Assembly: GCA_937995985.1 (NCBI GenBank)
Contig: CALKIR010000057.1
Coordinates: 1-50,752, forward strand
DNA from: an uncultured Alcaligenaceae bacterium
Lineage (GTDB): Bacteria > Pseudomonadota > Gammaproteobacteria > Burkholderiales > Burkholderiaceae_B
Reading direction: 5' to 3'
DNA: 50,752 bases
The translations under genes were made by a program, and so were the position numbers. Below, piece by piece: positions 9,182 to 17,238 of this stretch (position 1 is its first letter; the number at the start of each line of letters is the position of its first letter). A model generated the notes under the pieces. It searched no databases. It was not told the DNA's origin and saw only the letters and a list, made by a program, of their open reading frames with translations.

Positions 9182-9209
9182 GTTATACTGGACTAAATTA
9201 GTCTTAATT
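9180..9209 (+). promoter_or_regulatory. iscR promoter with IscR type 1 operator
   Basis: ATACTGGACTAAATTAGTC (9185-9203) fits the 5' two thirds of the IscR type 1 consensus, including the paired GACT...AGTC core; the 3' flank matches poorly. A housekeeping promoter overlaps it: TTGTTA at 9180-9185, then 17 bases, then CTTAAT at 9203-9208. Holo-IscR bound here would block RNA polymerase, giving the usual autorepression when clusters are plentiful. Confidence 0.75.
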
Positions 9210-9298
9210 CTTTCTCAGTGATGAGCTTGAGAAAGTACGGAATGGGTTTGCAGTAGGTTTAAAAGCAATGGTATTTGCTTTGATTGAAGGGAATTATC

Positions 9299-9817
9299 AT
9301 GCGTTTAACGACTAAAGGCCGTTTTGCTGTCACTGCAATGATCGATTTGGCGCTACGCCAGCATAGTGGTCCAGTTACTTTGGCAACTATTAGTGAGCGG
9401 CAGAATATTTCACTCTCTTATTTGGAGCAGCTGTTTAGCAAATTGCGCCGACATAAGTTAGTCGATAGCACGCGCGGACCAGGGGGAGGATATAGCCTAG
9501 CTCGGTTGGCGCGTCATATTACCGTTGCTGATATTATTTTTGCTGTTGATGAGCCTGTTGATTCCACATATTGTGGGGGGTTGGGCAATTGTAATGTAGG
9601 TTCTGATGGCGAGCGGAGTCAGTGCATGACTCATGATTTATGGGCTACATTGAGTCGCAAAATGGTGGATTTTTTAGACTCTGTTTCTTTGCAGGATTTA
9701 GTAGATAAGCAGCGTATGCGTTTGCTCGAAGAGTCTGTGCGCAATCAAAAAAAGTCTAACAGGCAGCCTATTACGGGGGTAGAAGCCATTCAAAAGCGTT
9801 CGAGCACCTCTGTTTAA
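9299..9817 (+). CDS. iscR: Fe-S cluster-responsive transcriptional regulator IscR (Rrf2 family)
   Basis: Rrf2-family repressor that carries a [2Fe-2S] cluster and controls the isc operon. I chose ATG 9299 because GAAGGGA lies six bases upstream and MRLTTKGRFAV is the family N-terminus; an in-frame TTG five codons earlier is unlikely. The winged helix covers about 1-80, with the YLEQLFSKLR recognition region. Cluster ligands appear as Cys92, Cys98 and Cys109, with a candidate histidine at 112. The last Cys-Cys interval is 11 residues, against 6 in E. coli, so the ligand loop is longer. Its own operator lies about 90 bases upstream. Confidence 0.95.
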   Translation: MRLTTKGRFAVTAMIDLALRQHSGPVTLATISERQNISLSYLEQLFSKLRRHKLVDSTRGPGGGYSLARLARHITVADIIFAVDEPVDSTYCGGLGNCNVGSDGERSQCMTHDLWATLSRKMVDFLDSVSLQDLVDKQRMRLLEESVRNQKKSNRQPITGVEAIQKRSSTSV

Positions 9818-9907
9818 ATAGATGGTTGTGGAGAGTGCTCTCCCTGTTTAATCTCTTTTCTTTTCCGTATAAAATGAATCACTTGATGCAATGCAAGTAC
9901 AGGCTCT

Positions 9908-11152
9908 ATGAACACTATGAAATCAGTTCCAATTAGCGATGTTATTTATTTAGATTATGCAGCGACTTGTCCTGTTGATGAGCGCGTATTAGCTCAAATG
10001 TTGCCTTGGTTGCAAGGGTGTTTTGGTAATCCTGCTTCGAGCAGCCATGCTTTTGGCTGGCAGGCCGAAGAGGCCGTTGAGGCGGCGCGTGCTCAGGTTG
10101 CCGCAGTGATTGGGGCACAGCCACGAGAGATTATTTGGACTTCGGGTGCCACTGAGTCTAATAATTTGGCCATCAAGGGTTATGCCCGCGCGCATGCGCA
10201 TCTGGGCAAGCATATCATTACGGTACAAACCGAACACAAAGCGGTGCTTGACACCTGCCTGGCATTGCAAGATGAGGGCTTTGAAATTACTTTTTTGCCT
10301 GTGCAAGAAAATGGCTTGATTTGCCTTGAACAATTAGAGCAGGCTTTTCGCCCAGATACCTTATTGGTATCAGTGATGGCTGTCAATAATGAAATTGGGG
10401 TCATACAGCCACTCATGCAAATTGCACAGATGTGCCAAGAGCGTGGGATAGCCTATCATATGGATGCTGCACAAGCAGTAGGGAAAATCAACATTGACGT
10501 TAATGAGCTGCCCGTAGATTTGATTTCTTTTTCCGCGCACAAGGTATATGGCCCCAAGGGCATCGGTGCATTATATGTGCGCCGCCGTCCCAAGATGCGT
10601 TTAGAGCCACTGATACATGGAGGAGGGCATGAGCGAGGGTTTCGATCCGGGACATTGGCCACGCATCAAATCGTTGGTATGGGGGCTGCTTTTGAGTTGG
10701 CGCATCAAGTACAGGCAGAGGAGTTAACACGTATTAAAGGACTACAAAAGCGCTTATTAGAAGGTTTAGCATCGCTGCCAGCAGTATACTTGAATGGTTC
10801 TTTGACAGAGCGTGTGCCGCATAATATCAATATTAGTGTCGATTATGTTCAGGGCGAAGCTCTTTTGCTTGCCTTGCAGGGGATTGCAATATCTAGTGGT
10901 TCCGCCTGTTCTTCTGCCGTGATGGAGCCATCACATGTAATACGAGCTTTAGGCCGTCCAGATCATTTAGCATTTAGTTCTTTGCGCTTGAGTTTAGGGC
11001 GGTTTACTACGGAGGCGCAGGTGGATGCAGCGGTGCAAGAACTGTGCACACAGGTTGGTCGGTTGCGTGCGCTTTCTCCTTTATGGCATGAGGCGCGCGC
11101 TGCGCAAAAGCCAATGGCTCATTTAACATTTTCTGCAGCGAGTAAGGCATGA
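9908..11152 (+). CDS. iscS: cysteine desulfurase IscS
   Basis: PLP enzyme that converts cysteine to alanine and passes persulfide sulfur to Fe-S and tRNA thiolation partners. The PLP lysine is in SFSAHKVYGPKG, and the mobile-loop catalytic cysteine in SSGSACSSAVMEPS. The 414-residue length is close to the E. coli 404, but the C-terminal tail after LSPLW is unrelated and longer. In E. coli this tail is part of the IscU contact, which is noteworthy because the adjacent scaffold homologue is degenerate. The 90-base gap after iscR has a small GGAGAG/CTCTCC hairpin. Its stop overlaps the start of the next gene by four bases. Confidence 0.96.
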   Translation: MNTMKSVPISDVIYLDYAATCPVDERVLAQMLPWLQGCFGNPASSSHAFGWQAEEAVEAARAQVAAVIGAQPREIIWTSGATESNNLAIKGYARAHAHLGKHIITVQTEHKAVLDTCLALQDEGFEITFLPVQENGLICLEQLEQAFRPDTLLVSVMAVNNEIGVIQPLMQIAQMCQERGIAYHMDAAQAVGKINIDVNELPVDLISFSAHKVYGPKGIGALYVRRRPKMRLEPLIHGGGHERGFRSGTLATHQIVGMGAAFELAHQVQAEELTRIKGLQKRLLEGLASLPAVYLNGSLTERVPHNINISVDYVQGEALLLALQGIAISSGSACSSAVMEPSHVIRALGRPDHLAFSSLRLSLGRFTTEAQVDAAVQELCTQVGRLRALSPLWHEARAAQKPMAHLTFSAASKA

Positions 11153-11535
11153 GCAATTATTCTGAAATTCAACGTCGCTTTCTGCAGCCAACCTATGGGC
11201 TATGCGCGGATCAGGATAAGCAGTCCCCTAGGCTGAGAGCGGGGGGGTTAGAGCAAGGAGCGGTTGTAGAGCTTTATTTCTCAGTAGAGGGCTCTTGCTT
11301 AATAGATGTTCGCTTTCGCGCCTATGGCAGTCCTACCTTAATTGCCTTTGCCGATGCTTTTTGCGAGGCTTTAGAGGGGCAACCCGTCTCTTTTTTGACA
11401 GATTATGAGCTTGGAGCCATTCAGCAGCAATTACAGGTTCCCAATACTCAAATTCACGTAGTGATGTTATTTAATGAGTTGCTGCATCATTTGCGCCAAA
11501 CTCTGGTACCGAGTACATCATATGAGTTGCGCTAG
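11149..11535 (+). CDS. IscU-like protein lacking all three cluster-ligating cysteines
   Basis: This 128-residue protein aligns along its length with the Fe-S scaffold IscU: the F(R/K)xYG...IA segment and the IH segment are recognisable. The metal site is gone. By alignment with E. coli IscU, Cys37 is Gln36, Asp39 is Ala38, Cys63 is Ser61 and Cys106 is Val104; only the adjacent His (His103) remains. Cys19, Cys50 and Cys72 lie at unrelated positions. The ATG overlaps the iscS stop (ATGAGC), and iscA follows, so it occupies the normal iscU slot of the operon. It cannot assemble a cluster in the standard way. It may have become an IscS-binding adaptor or regulator, or be decaying; the frame is intact. 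Confidence 0.75.
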   Translation: MSNYSEIQRRFLQPTYGLCADQDKQSPRLRAGGLEQGAVVELYFSVEGSCLIDVRFRAYGSPTLIAFADAFCEALEGQPVSFLTDYELGAIQQQLQVPNTQIHVVMLFNELLHHLRQTLVPSTSYELR

Positions 11536-11603
11536 GCTAGGCTTGCATCCTAAGCAGACAGTCCATATGATAGTTATTAAATGATTTAAATGTGAGGGTT
11601 TTT

Positions 11604-11927
11604 ATGTCTATTCAACTGACTGCTAAAGCTGCAGAGCATATACACAATCACCTAAAGAAACGTGGTTCTGGGATTGGCATGCGTTTAGGTGTGCGATTAA
11701 CAGGTTGCTCTGGTTTGGCTTACGAAGTAGATTTTGTTGATGAATATAACCAAGAGGACCATGTATTTGAAGACCATGGTATCAAGGTATTTGTCGATCC
11801 CAAGAGCTTGCCTTTTGTTGATGGCACAGAGATTGATTATGCGGTAGAGGGGATGAGCTCAGGGTTGCGTTTTAAAAACCCAAATGAAAAGGCATCTTGT
11901 GGTTGCGGCGAGTCGTTTACCGTATAA
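11604..11927 (+). CDS. iscA: iron-sulfur cluster assembly protein IscA
   Basis: A-type carrier that delivers iron or clusters to apoproteins. The protein is 107 residues, the same as E. coli IscA, with the three conserved cysteines at Cys35 (LTGCSGLAY), Cys99 and Cys101 (SCGCGESF). I chose ATG 11604 because MSIQLT is the family start and GAGGG lies five bases upstream; an in-frame GTG at 11592 overlaps that site and is rejected. It ends the operon; a terminator follows, and no hscB, hscA or fdx is present. Confidence 0.96.
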   Translation: MSIQLTAKAAEHIHNHLKKRGSGIGMRLGVRLTGCSGLAYEVDFVDEYNQEDHVFEDHGIKVFVDPKSLPFVDGTEIDYAVEGMSSGLRFKNPNEKASCGCGESFTV

Positions 11928-12018
11928 GTCAGTCGCGCTCTTATAACCAACTAAGTGCGCGCTCTAGAGCTTTGCTTAGAATGCTAAACAAAGCAATGAG
12001 GCGCTCAAAAAAGATAGC

Positions 12019-12071
12019 AACCAGCTGTATAAAATCGCTAAAGGCGGTCATGATATACAGCTGGTTTTTTT
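12019..12071 (+). terminator. terminator of the isc operon
   Basis: AACCAGCTGTATA pairs with TATACAGCTGGTT (13 bp) across a 22-base loop and is followed by a T-tract at 12065-12071. It lies about 90 bases after iscA and closes the iscR-iscS-IscU-like-iscA operon. Confidence 0.85.
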
Positions 12072-12088
12072 ATTAAAAGGTAGGGGGT

Positions 12089-12149
12089 AAAGCGCATGTG
12101 CTGCCTCCTAAATGACGAGTAGGGGTCTGATGGACAGAGCATGCGCTTT
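12089..12149. repeat. 10-bp inverted repeat downstream of lysS
   Basis: AAAGCGCATG (12089-12098) and CATGCGCTTT (12140-12149) are perfect inverted copies around a 41-base loop, between the isc terminator and the lysS stop. It could help end the lysS message on the minus strand; no clear U-tract is present. Confidence 0.4.
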
Positions 12150-12155
12150 ATTGGA

Positions 12156-13676
12156 TTAATCCTCTTTACGCAAATGAGGAAAGAGGATGACATCGCGAAT
12201 GCTTGGGCTATCGGTAAAGAGCATGACCAGTCTGTCAATGCCGATGCCACATCCCCCAGTAGGTGCCATTCCGTACTCAAGCGCACGAATGTAGTCTGCA
12301 TCATAGTACATGGCCTCTTCGTCACCAGCGTCCTTGGCCTCTACTTGAGCTTTAAAGCGTGCTGCTTGATCCTCTGGGTCATTTAATTCAGAAAAGCCAT
12401 TGGCCAATTCGCGACCAGCAATAAACAGCTCAAAGCGTTCTGTAATGGCAGGATTCTGATCAGAAGCCCGAGCCAAGGGAGAGACCTCTGTGGGATAGTC
12501 AACAATAAATGTTGGTTGCCACAGTTTAGTTTCTACTGTTTCTTCAAATAATGCGAGTTGTAAGGCACCAAGGCCTGCATGCATAAATTCAGGGGCGTTG
12601 AGATCCACCTTAAATTTAGCCAGTTCAGCGCGTAAAAAAGCCTCGTCTTGGAGTTGCTCGAGTGAATAGTTGGGAGCATATTTACAAATAGCTTCTGCGA
12701 TGGTCAGTCGATCAAAGGGCACATCTAGGTCTAAGCGTTGACCTTGATATTCGAGGGAGGCAGTGCCACACGTACGAATGGCAGTATCACGGATAAGGCG
12801 CTCTGTAAATTCCATAATCCAATGATAATCAGTGTACGCAGCATAAAACTCCATCATAGTGAATTCTGGATTATGTCTGGGACTCACTCCCTCATTGCGG
12901 AAGTTTCGGTTGATTTCAAAAACGCGCTCAAACCCACCAACTATCAGTCTTTTTAGATAAAGTTCCGGTGCAACCCGTAGATACATATCCATATCTAGAG
13001 CATTATGGTGAGTAATAAAGGGCTTGGCTGCTGCCCCGCCTGGAATAGGGTGGAGCATAGGCGTTTCAACCTCTAAAAAACCATGCTCTGTCATGAGTTG
13101 GCGTAGGTGCATCATTGTTTGGCTGCGGCGTAAAAAGGTGTGGCGCACCTCTTCGTTCATGATGAGATCAACATAACGTTGGCGATAACGAAGCTCTTGA
13201 TCAGCCAAGCCATGAAATTTGTCAGGTAATGGCCGCAGTGATTTAGAGAGAAGCTCAATGCTATTGACTTGAAGCGTAAGTTCACCACGGTTGGTTTTAA
13301 AGAGACTGCCTTGAACGCCCAAGATGTCCCCAATATCCCAGCTCTTGAATTGCTCGTAACATTCTTCACCAACCTTTTTTTTATCTAGGTAGATCTGAAT
13401 GCGTCCCGTGCTGTCCTGAAGGGTTGCAAAGCTTGCCCGCCCCATGACGCGTTTGAGCATCATGCGGCCAGCAATAGTTGCGGTTAGGTTAAGCTTTTCA
13501 AGCTCATCTTTTTCTGTATCAGCATAGTTTTCTTGTAGCGTCTGAGCGCGGTCAGTAGGCCGAAAATGGTTTGGATAAGCAATTGGCTGCTGATTGCGAA
13601 TGTGATTGAGTTTTTCGCGGCGCTCAGCAATGAGTTTATTTTCGCTGATTGGGGGAGTATCGTTTTGGGTGCTCAT
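12156..13676 (-). CDS. lysS: lysyl-tRNA synthetase (class II)
   Basis: Charges tRNA-Lys. An N-terminal OB-fold anticodon-binding domain lies at about 65-160 (TIAGRMMLKRVMGRASF). The class II core has motif 2 in FRNEGVSPRHNPEFTMMEFY and motif 3 in GGCGIGIDRLVMLFTD. The length of 506 residues is standard. No clear Shine-Dalgarno sequence precedes the ATG. It lies 20 bases after the dehydrogenase and is probably in an operon with prfB, as prfB-lysS is conserved in many proteobacteria. Confidence 0.97.
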   Translation of the reverse strand: MSTQNDTPPISENKLIAERREKLNHIRNQQPIAYPNHFRPTDRAQTLQENYADTEKDELEKLNLTATIAGRMMLKRVMGRASFATLQDSTGRIQIYLDKKKVGEECYEQFKSWDIGDILGVQGSLFKTNRGELTLQVNSIELLSKSLRPLPDKFHGLADQELRYRQRYVDLIMNEEVRHTFLRRSQTMMHLRQLMTEHGFLEVETPMLHPIPGGAAAKPFITHHNALDMDMYLRVAPELYLKRLIVGGFERVFEINRNFRNEGVSPRHNPEFTMMEFYAAYTDYHWIMEFTERLIRDTAIRTCGTASLEYQGQRLDLDVPFDRLTIAEAICKYAPNYSLEQLQDEAFLRAELAKFKVDLNAPEFMHAGLGALQLALFEETVETKLWQPTFIVDYPTEVSPLARASDQNPAITERFELFIAGRELANGFSELNDPEDQAARFKAQVEAKDAGDEEAMYYDADYIRALEYGMAPTGGCGIGIDRLVMLFTDSPSIRDVILFPHLRKED

Positions 13677-13696
13677 AAGGATAAAACTAAAACTGA

Positions 13697-14449
13697 TTAA
13701 GTATAGTGACGAATATCATCAATGACTTGAGAGCCGAAGCGGTCACTGAGTAAATAATTAACAATATGAACTGCGGTGTGCGCAGGAGATTGTAGCTGCT
13801 GTTGCGCGTGAAGTTGCAGAAACCGTTGGATTGGTGGGAATTTGTCTGCACTATGGCCTCTGATTGTGGCTTGCATGTCAGTATCCACTACCCCTGGAGC
13901 CAGAGACACGCAGCGTATTTCTGGGCGCTCTTGTGCTAAAACTTGGGCATAGTAGTCCAGAGCAGCTTTGGTGGCCCCATAGACCGCCCAGCCTGGCACT
14001 GGACCGCGTCCTGCGCCAGAGGATATTAAGACAATGCGTGTATCAATGGCATCAGTAACCTCATCTAAAAGGCTCGCATTGATGGCCATGACACTGCTGA
14101 TATTTAAGCGAAAAGCTTGGTCTATTTGGGTGACATCACTGATTTGTGAGCATAGTCCAATGGGAGTAACTTGCCCGGCATTGTGAATAATAAATAGCTC
14201 AGCAGGCTGATGCTGTTGAAGCAAAGCCTTGAGTTCTTGCTGTATGGTGGTGATGGCAGCAGGAGAGTGTAGATCAGCACGTAAGGTGATGAGCTGATTA
14301 TGCTGGTCTTGATTGGCTTGAATGGGGCAATCACGCCGTGCAATATTAACCAAGAGTTGATTATGATGCTGGGTGTTAAAGGTATCAAGCAGGGCCAAGC
14401 CTAATCCTGCAGAGCCCCCAGTAACAATAACTAAACGAGAATAGGACAT
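13697..14449 (-). CDS. short-chain dehydrogenase/reductase (SDR), substrate unknown
   Basis: Classical SDR of 250 residues. The NAD(P)-binding glycine motif TGGSAGLG is near the N-terminus. NAG is in HNAGQ, and the catalytic Ser and YxxxK are in ISSGAGRGPVPGWAVYGATK. The overall pattern (LAPGVVDTDMQ, hydrophobic core) resembles sepiapterin/benzil-reductase-like SDRs, but the substrate cannot be read from the sequence. It starts two bases after the prfB stop and precedes lysS by 20 bases, so it is inserted into the conserved prfB-lysS pair and very likely co-transcribed with them. Confidence 0.85.
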   Translation of the reverse strand: MSYSRLVIVTGGSAGLGLALLDTFNTQHHNQLLVNIARRDCPIQANQDQHNQLITLRADLHSPAAITTIQQELKALLQQHQPAELFIIHNAGQVTPIGLCSQISDVTQIDQAFRLNISSVMAINASLLDEVTDAIDTRIVLISSGAGRGPVPGWAVYGATKAALDYYAQVLAQERPEIRCVSLAPGVVDTDMQATIRGHSADKFPPIQRFLQLHAQQQLQSPAHTAVHIVNYLLSDRFGSQVIDDIRHYT

Positions 14450-14451
14450 AG

Positions 14452-15556
14452 TTATAACCCTTGTTTTAGGCTGGCTTCTATGAATGGGTCGAGATCGCCA
14501 TCGAGTACTTTTTGGGTATTAGATATCTCAACCTCTGTGCGTAAGTCTTTAATGCGACTTTGATCTAATACGTAGGAGCGTATTTGGTGGCCCCAGGCAA
14601 CATCGCTTTTGGCATCCTCCAGTTTTTGCTGTTCGGCCATGCGCTCACGCATCTCTAATTCATATAGGCGTGATTTCAACATTTGCATGGCTTCAGCACG
14701 GTTACGGTGCTGAGAGCGGTCGTTTTGACATTGCACTACAATACCTGAAGGAATGTGCGTAATGCGTACTGCTGAATCCGTTTTGTTGACGTGCTGGCCG
14801 CCTGCTCCACTGGCCCGATAGGTGTCAATCCTAAGATCTGCTGGATTAATTTCTATTTCAAAACTATCGTCAATTTCTGGGTATACAAAGACACTGCTAA
14901 AAGAAGTGTGCCGACCCTGGCCAGAATCAAAGGGACTTTTACGAACCAGACGATGGACTCCTGTCTCGGTGCGTAATAGTCCATAAGCGTACTCACCCTC
15001 AATCTTGATGGTCGCTGATTTGATACCCGCAACTTCGCCTTCAGAGTATTCTAAGATCTCTGTTTTAAAATTTTTATGCTCTGCATAGCGTAAGTATTGG
15101 CGCAGCAGCATAGCAGCCCAGTCTTGCGCTTCGGTGCCGCCTGCTCCTGCTTGAATATCAACAAAGCAGTTAAGAGGGTCTGCTGGATTAGAAAACATAC
15201 GGCGAAACTCCAAGGCGGCAAGGCGTTTGTCTAGCGCCTGAAGGTCTTGGGCAACCGCCACCAATATTTCGCCATCATTTTCCATCTCACCGAGCTCAAA
15301 TAGCTCTGCTGCCTCATCAAGGCCTTGCTGTATTTCATCTAACTCGATGACTACATTTTCAAGGCTTTTTTTCTCTCGGCCTAATTCCTGTGCTAATTCG
15401 GGATTATTCCAGAGCTCGGGGTTTTCAAACTCAACTAAAATGACCTGTAAGCGATTTCTTTTTTGGTCGTAGTCAAAGATACCTCCGTAAGTCAGTGCAC
15501 CGCTCTTGGTACTCTTGGAGGTGGGTTTTAATTTGGTTGCTGCTTTCTAGTTCCAT
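14452..15556 (-). CDS. prfB: peptide chain release factor 2, programmed +1 frameshift
   Basis: RF2 releases peptides at UGA and UAA. The gene is split over two frames. The zero frame begins at ATG 15556 (MELESSNQIK...) and reaches an in-frame UGA at 15475-15473 after 27 codons. A +1 shift on CUU-UGA-C (15478-15472) joins it to the long frame beginning DYDQKRNR. The product is 367 residues, close to the E. coli 365. GGAGG lies three bases upstream of CUU, the same geometry as in E. coli. The stop-recognition SPF motif is in RKSPFDSGQGRH, and the catalytic GGQ in GAGGQHVNK. Low RF2 favours the shift, so the enzyme autoregulates. Confidence 0.97.
15472..15485 (-). promoter_or_regulatory. programmed +1 ribosomal frameshift site of prfB
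   Basis: On the minus strand GGAGGT-ATCTTTGAC carries an internal Shine-Dalgarno, a CUU slippery codon, the UGA stop and a following C. All elements of the known prfB autoregulatory frameshift are present. Confidence 0.95.
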
Positions 15557-15610
15557 AGCGCTTATGTGGAGTAAGTAAATAATTGAGCACAAAATAAAAG
15601 TTTAAAACGG

Positions 15611-15647
15611 ACAAAAACATAAGCGCAAGTCAGGCTTATGTTTTTGT
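15611..15647 (-). terminator. terminator after infA
   Basis: ACAAAAACATAAGC and GCTTATGTTTTTGT form a 14-bp stem across a 9-base loop, between infA and prfB on the minus strand. The 3' arm itself is U-rich (TTTTT) in that orientation. Confidence 0.65.
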
Positions 15648-15682
15648 ATCAAAGGAGAAAAAAGGGGGAGGGGAGGGCAGGC

Positions 15683-15937
15683 TTAGCTGCGACGTGCTCT
15701 ATCGTTAGATTGATTGCGCTTGGGCAAATGACGGTAGGTAATACGGCCTTTGGTGAGATCATAGGGGGACATTTCTAAGGTGACTTTGTCACCGGCAAGA
15801 ATGCGGATATGGTGTTTACGCATCCGACCACCAGAATAAGCAATGACTGGATGACCGTTGTCCAATACCACTCGATAGCGTGAATCAGGCAAAACCTCGG
15901 TAACCGAACCTTGCATTTCAATTAAGTCTTTAGACAT
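15683..15937 (-). CDS. infA: translation initiation factor IF-1
   Basis: Small OB-fold protein that binds the 30S A site during initiation. The start at 15937 gives 84 residues beginning MSKDLIEMQGSVTEVLP, the betaproteobacterial long form with a basic tail (HLPKRNQSNDRARRS). GAGGA lies eight bases upstream. The open frame continues 27 codons further upstream, but that stretch has no family similarity. It stands alone, before prfB, and has its own terminator. Another infA copy near the ribosomal protein operon is common in this group. Confidence 0.93.
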   Translation of the reverse strand: MSKDLIEMQGSVTEVLPDSRYRVVLDNGHPVIAYSGGRMRKHHIRILAGDKVTLEMSPYDLTKGRITYRHLPKRNQSNDRARRS

Positions 15938-16018
15938 AGGCAAAATCCTCATGAAGTGAAACAAAAAACCATCATCGGTGCGTGCATAAGCCCGATAGGT
16001 GCCGTTTCGAAACCGCAA

Positions 16019-16253
16019 TAGTGGTTGTTATTGGCAGCGACTTTGGAAAGCGGATGGTGTGGGTAGTGATATAGGCGCGTACGCCAAGCGGCGTAGCTAT
16101 GCGGGCAAGTATAGATGGCAAACTATGGCTGCACAGGCACCATAAGGCCAGTCACTGAAACTATATCGGGCAATTATATCCACTGCACACGATTATCTGT
16201 CTGATATTAGCAAAAAAAGGACATTTTGTCTAGGTTCATGGGGGAGATACCTT
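16019..16253. other. 235-base divergent intergenic region, no gene seen
   Basis: This gap separates infA (minus) from the EamA transporter (plus). I find no credible ORF or RNA gene. A small TACGCC-AAGC-GGCGTA hairpin lies around 16080-16095. It must hold the promoters of both genes, but I cannot identify them with confidence. Confidence 0.5.
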
Positions 16254-17228
16254 GTGTTTTTTTGTGTTGGTGTTAGTTTGGTTTTTATTGCTGATCAACT
16301 ATTAGATGCAACGATGAATCAAAGATTAACCCCCGCCACTGTGGCGTTGCTCGTAATACCGACTTTTTTATGGGCTGGCAATGCTGTTGTCGGCCGTTTA
16401 ATTTATGCGGCAATACCTCCTATTACTTTGAATTTTTTGCGTTGGACCCTAGCTTTTTTCATACTGGCCTTTTTAGCTCGAGAGGTCTTGGCTCCTAAAA
16501 GTGTCCTGTGGAAGCACTGGCGCTATTATTCAGTGTTGGGGTTATTGGGGGTGGGCCTATACAATGCATTACAGTATATGGCTTTGCATAGTTCTGGGCC
16601 GATTAATGTTACCCTAGTGGGCTCGAGCATGCCTATTTGGATGCTGCTAATTGGCCGTTTGTTTTTTCATGCAGGTATTAGCGTGCATCAGCTCTTTGGC
16701 GCCTTGCTCTCCTTGTTTGGGGTGCTTGTTATTTTGACTCGAGGAGATTTTGGGCAGCTTTTAGCTTTGCAGTTTGTGCCCGGGGATTTATATATGCTGT
16801 TGGCAACCATTGCGTGGGCGTTTTATAGTTGGTTGCTGAGTTTGGCCAAGGACCCTCCCAGTATTAAAGGCGATTGGGCTCGTACCTTATTAGCGCAGGT
16901 GGTATTTGGTGTGTTTTGGTCCGGGCTGTTTGCGGCAGGAGAGTGGTTGGTTGTCGATACACATATAGATTGGAGTCCCAGTTTAATTTTAGCCATCATT
17001 TATGTAGCTGTTGGACCTGCAATTATTGCTTTTCGTTGTTGGGGCGAAGGGGTGCGTCGGATTGGTCCTGCTATGGCTGGTTTTTTTGCGAACTTAATCC
17101 CCTTGTTTGCGGCATTATTATCCACATTGTTTTTAGGAGAAAGTCCGCAGTTGTATCATGCTCTGGCATTTATTCTCATTGTAGGCGGAATTGTTTATTC
17201 CTCACGTTTCTCCCCTCGCGCTGAGTAA
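16254..17228 (+). CDS. EamA/DMT-family transporter
   Basis: Inner-membrane transporter of the drug/metabolite superfamily with two EamA repeats and about ten hydrophobic segments (first FLWAGNAVVGR, second repeat from about 185). The family includes amino acid and metabolite exporters; the substrate is not predictable here. I placed the start at GTG 16254 because GGGGGAG lies seven bases upstream. An ATG at 16314 (MNQRLTPATV) would fit the family N-terminus better but lacks a ribosome-binding site. It converges on recJ with a 10-base gap. Confidence 0.8.
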   Translation: MFFCVGVSLVFIADQLLDATMNQRLTPATVALLVIPTFLWAGNAVVGRLIYAAIPPITLNFLRWTLAFFILAFLAREVLAPKSVLWKHWRYYSVLGLLGVGLYNALQYMALHSSGPINVTLVGSSMPIWMLLIGRLFFHAGISVHQLFGALLSLFGVLVILTRGDFGQLLALQFVPGDLYMLLATIAWAFYSWLLSLAKDPPSIKGDWARTLLAQVVFGVFWSGLFAAGEWLVVDTHIDWSPSLILAIIYVAVGPAIIAFRCWGEGVRRIGPAMAGFFANLIPLFAALLSTLFLGESPQLYHALAFILIVGGIVYSSRFSPRAE

Positions 17229-17238
17229 AAGCACAGAG

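Noticed and set aside
14452..15285. Short 277-residue prfB frame as a truncated gene or pseudogene
   Set aside because: The upstream zero frame, slippery site and spacing match the normal programmed frameshift, so the gene is intact.
15938..16018. N-terminal extension of infA upstream of 15937
   Set aside because: The extra 27 residues have no family similarity, and GAGGA sits before the internal ATG that gives the known IF-1 N-terminus.
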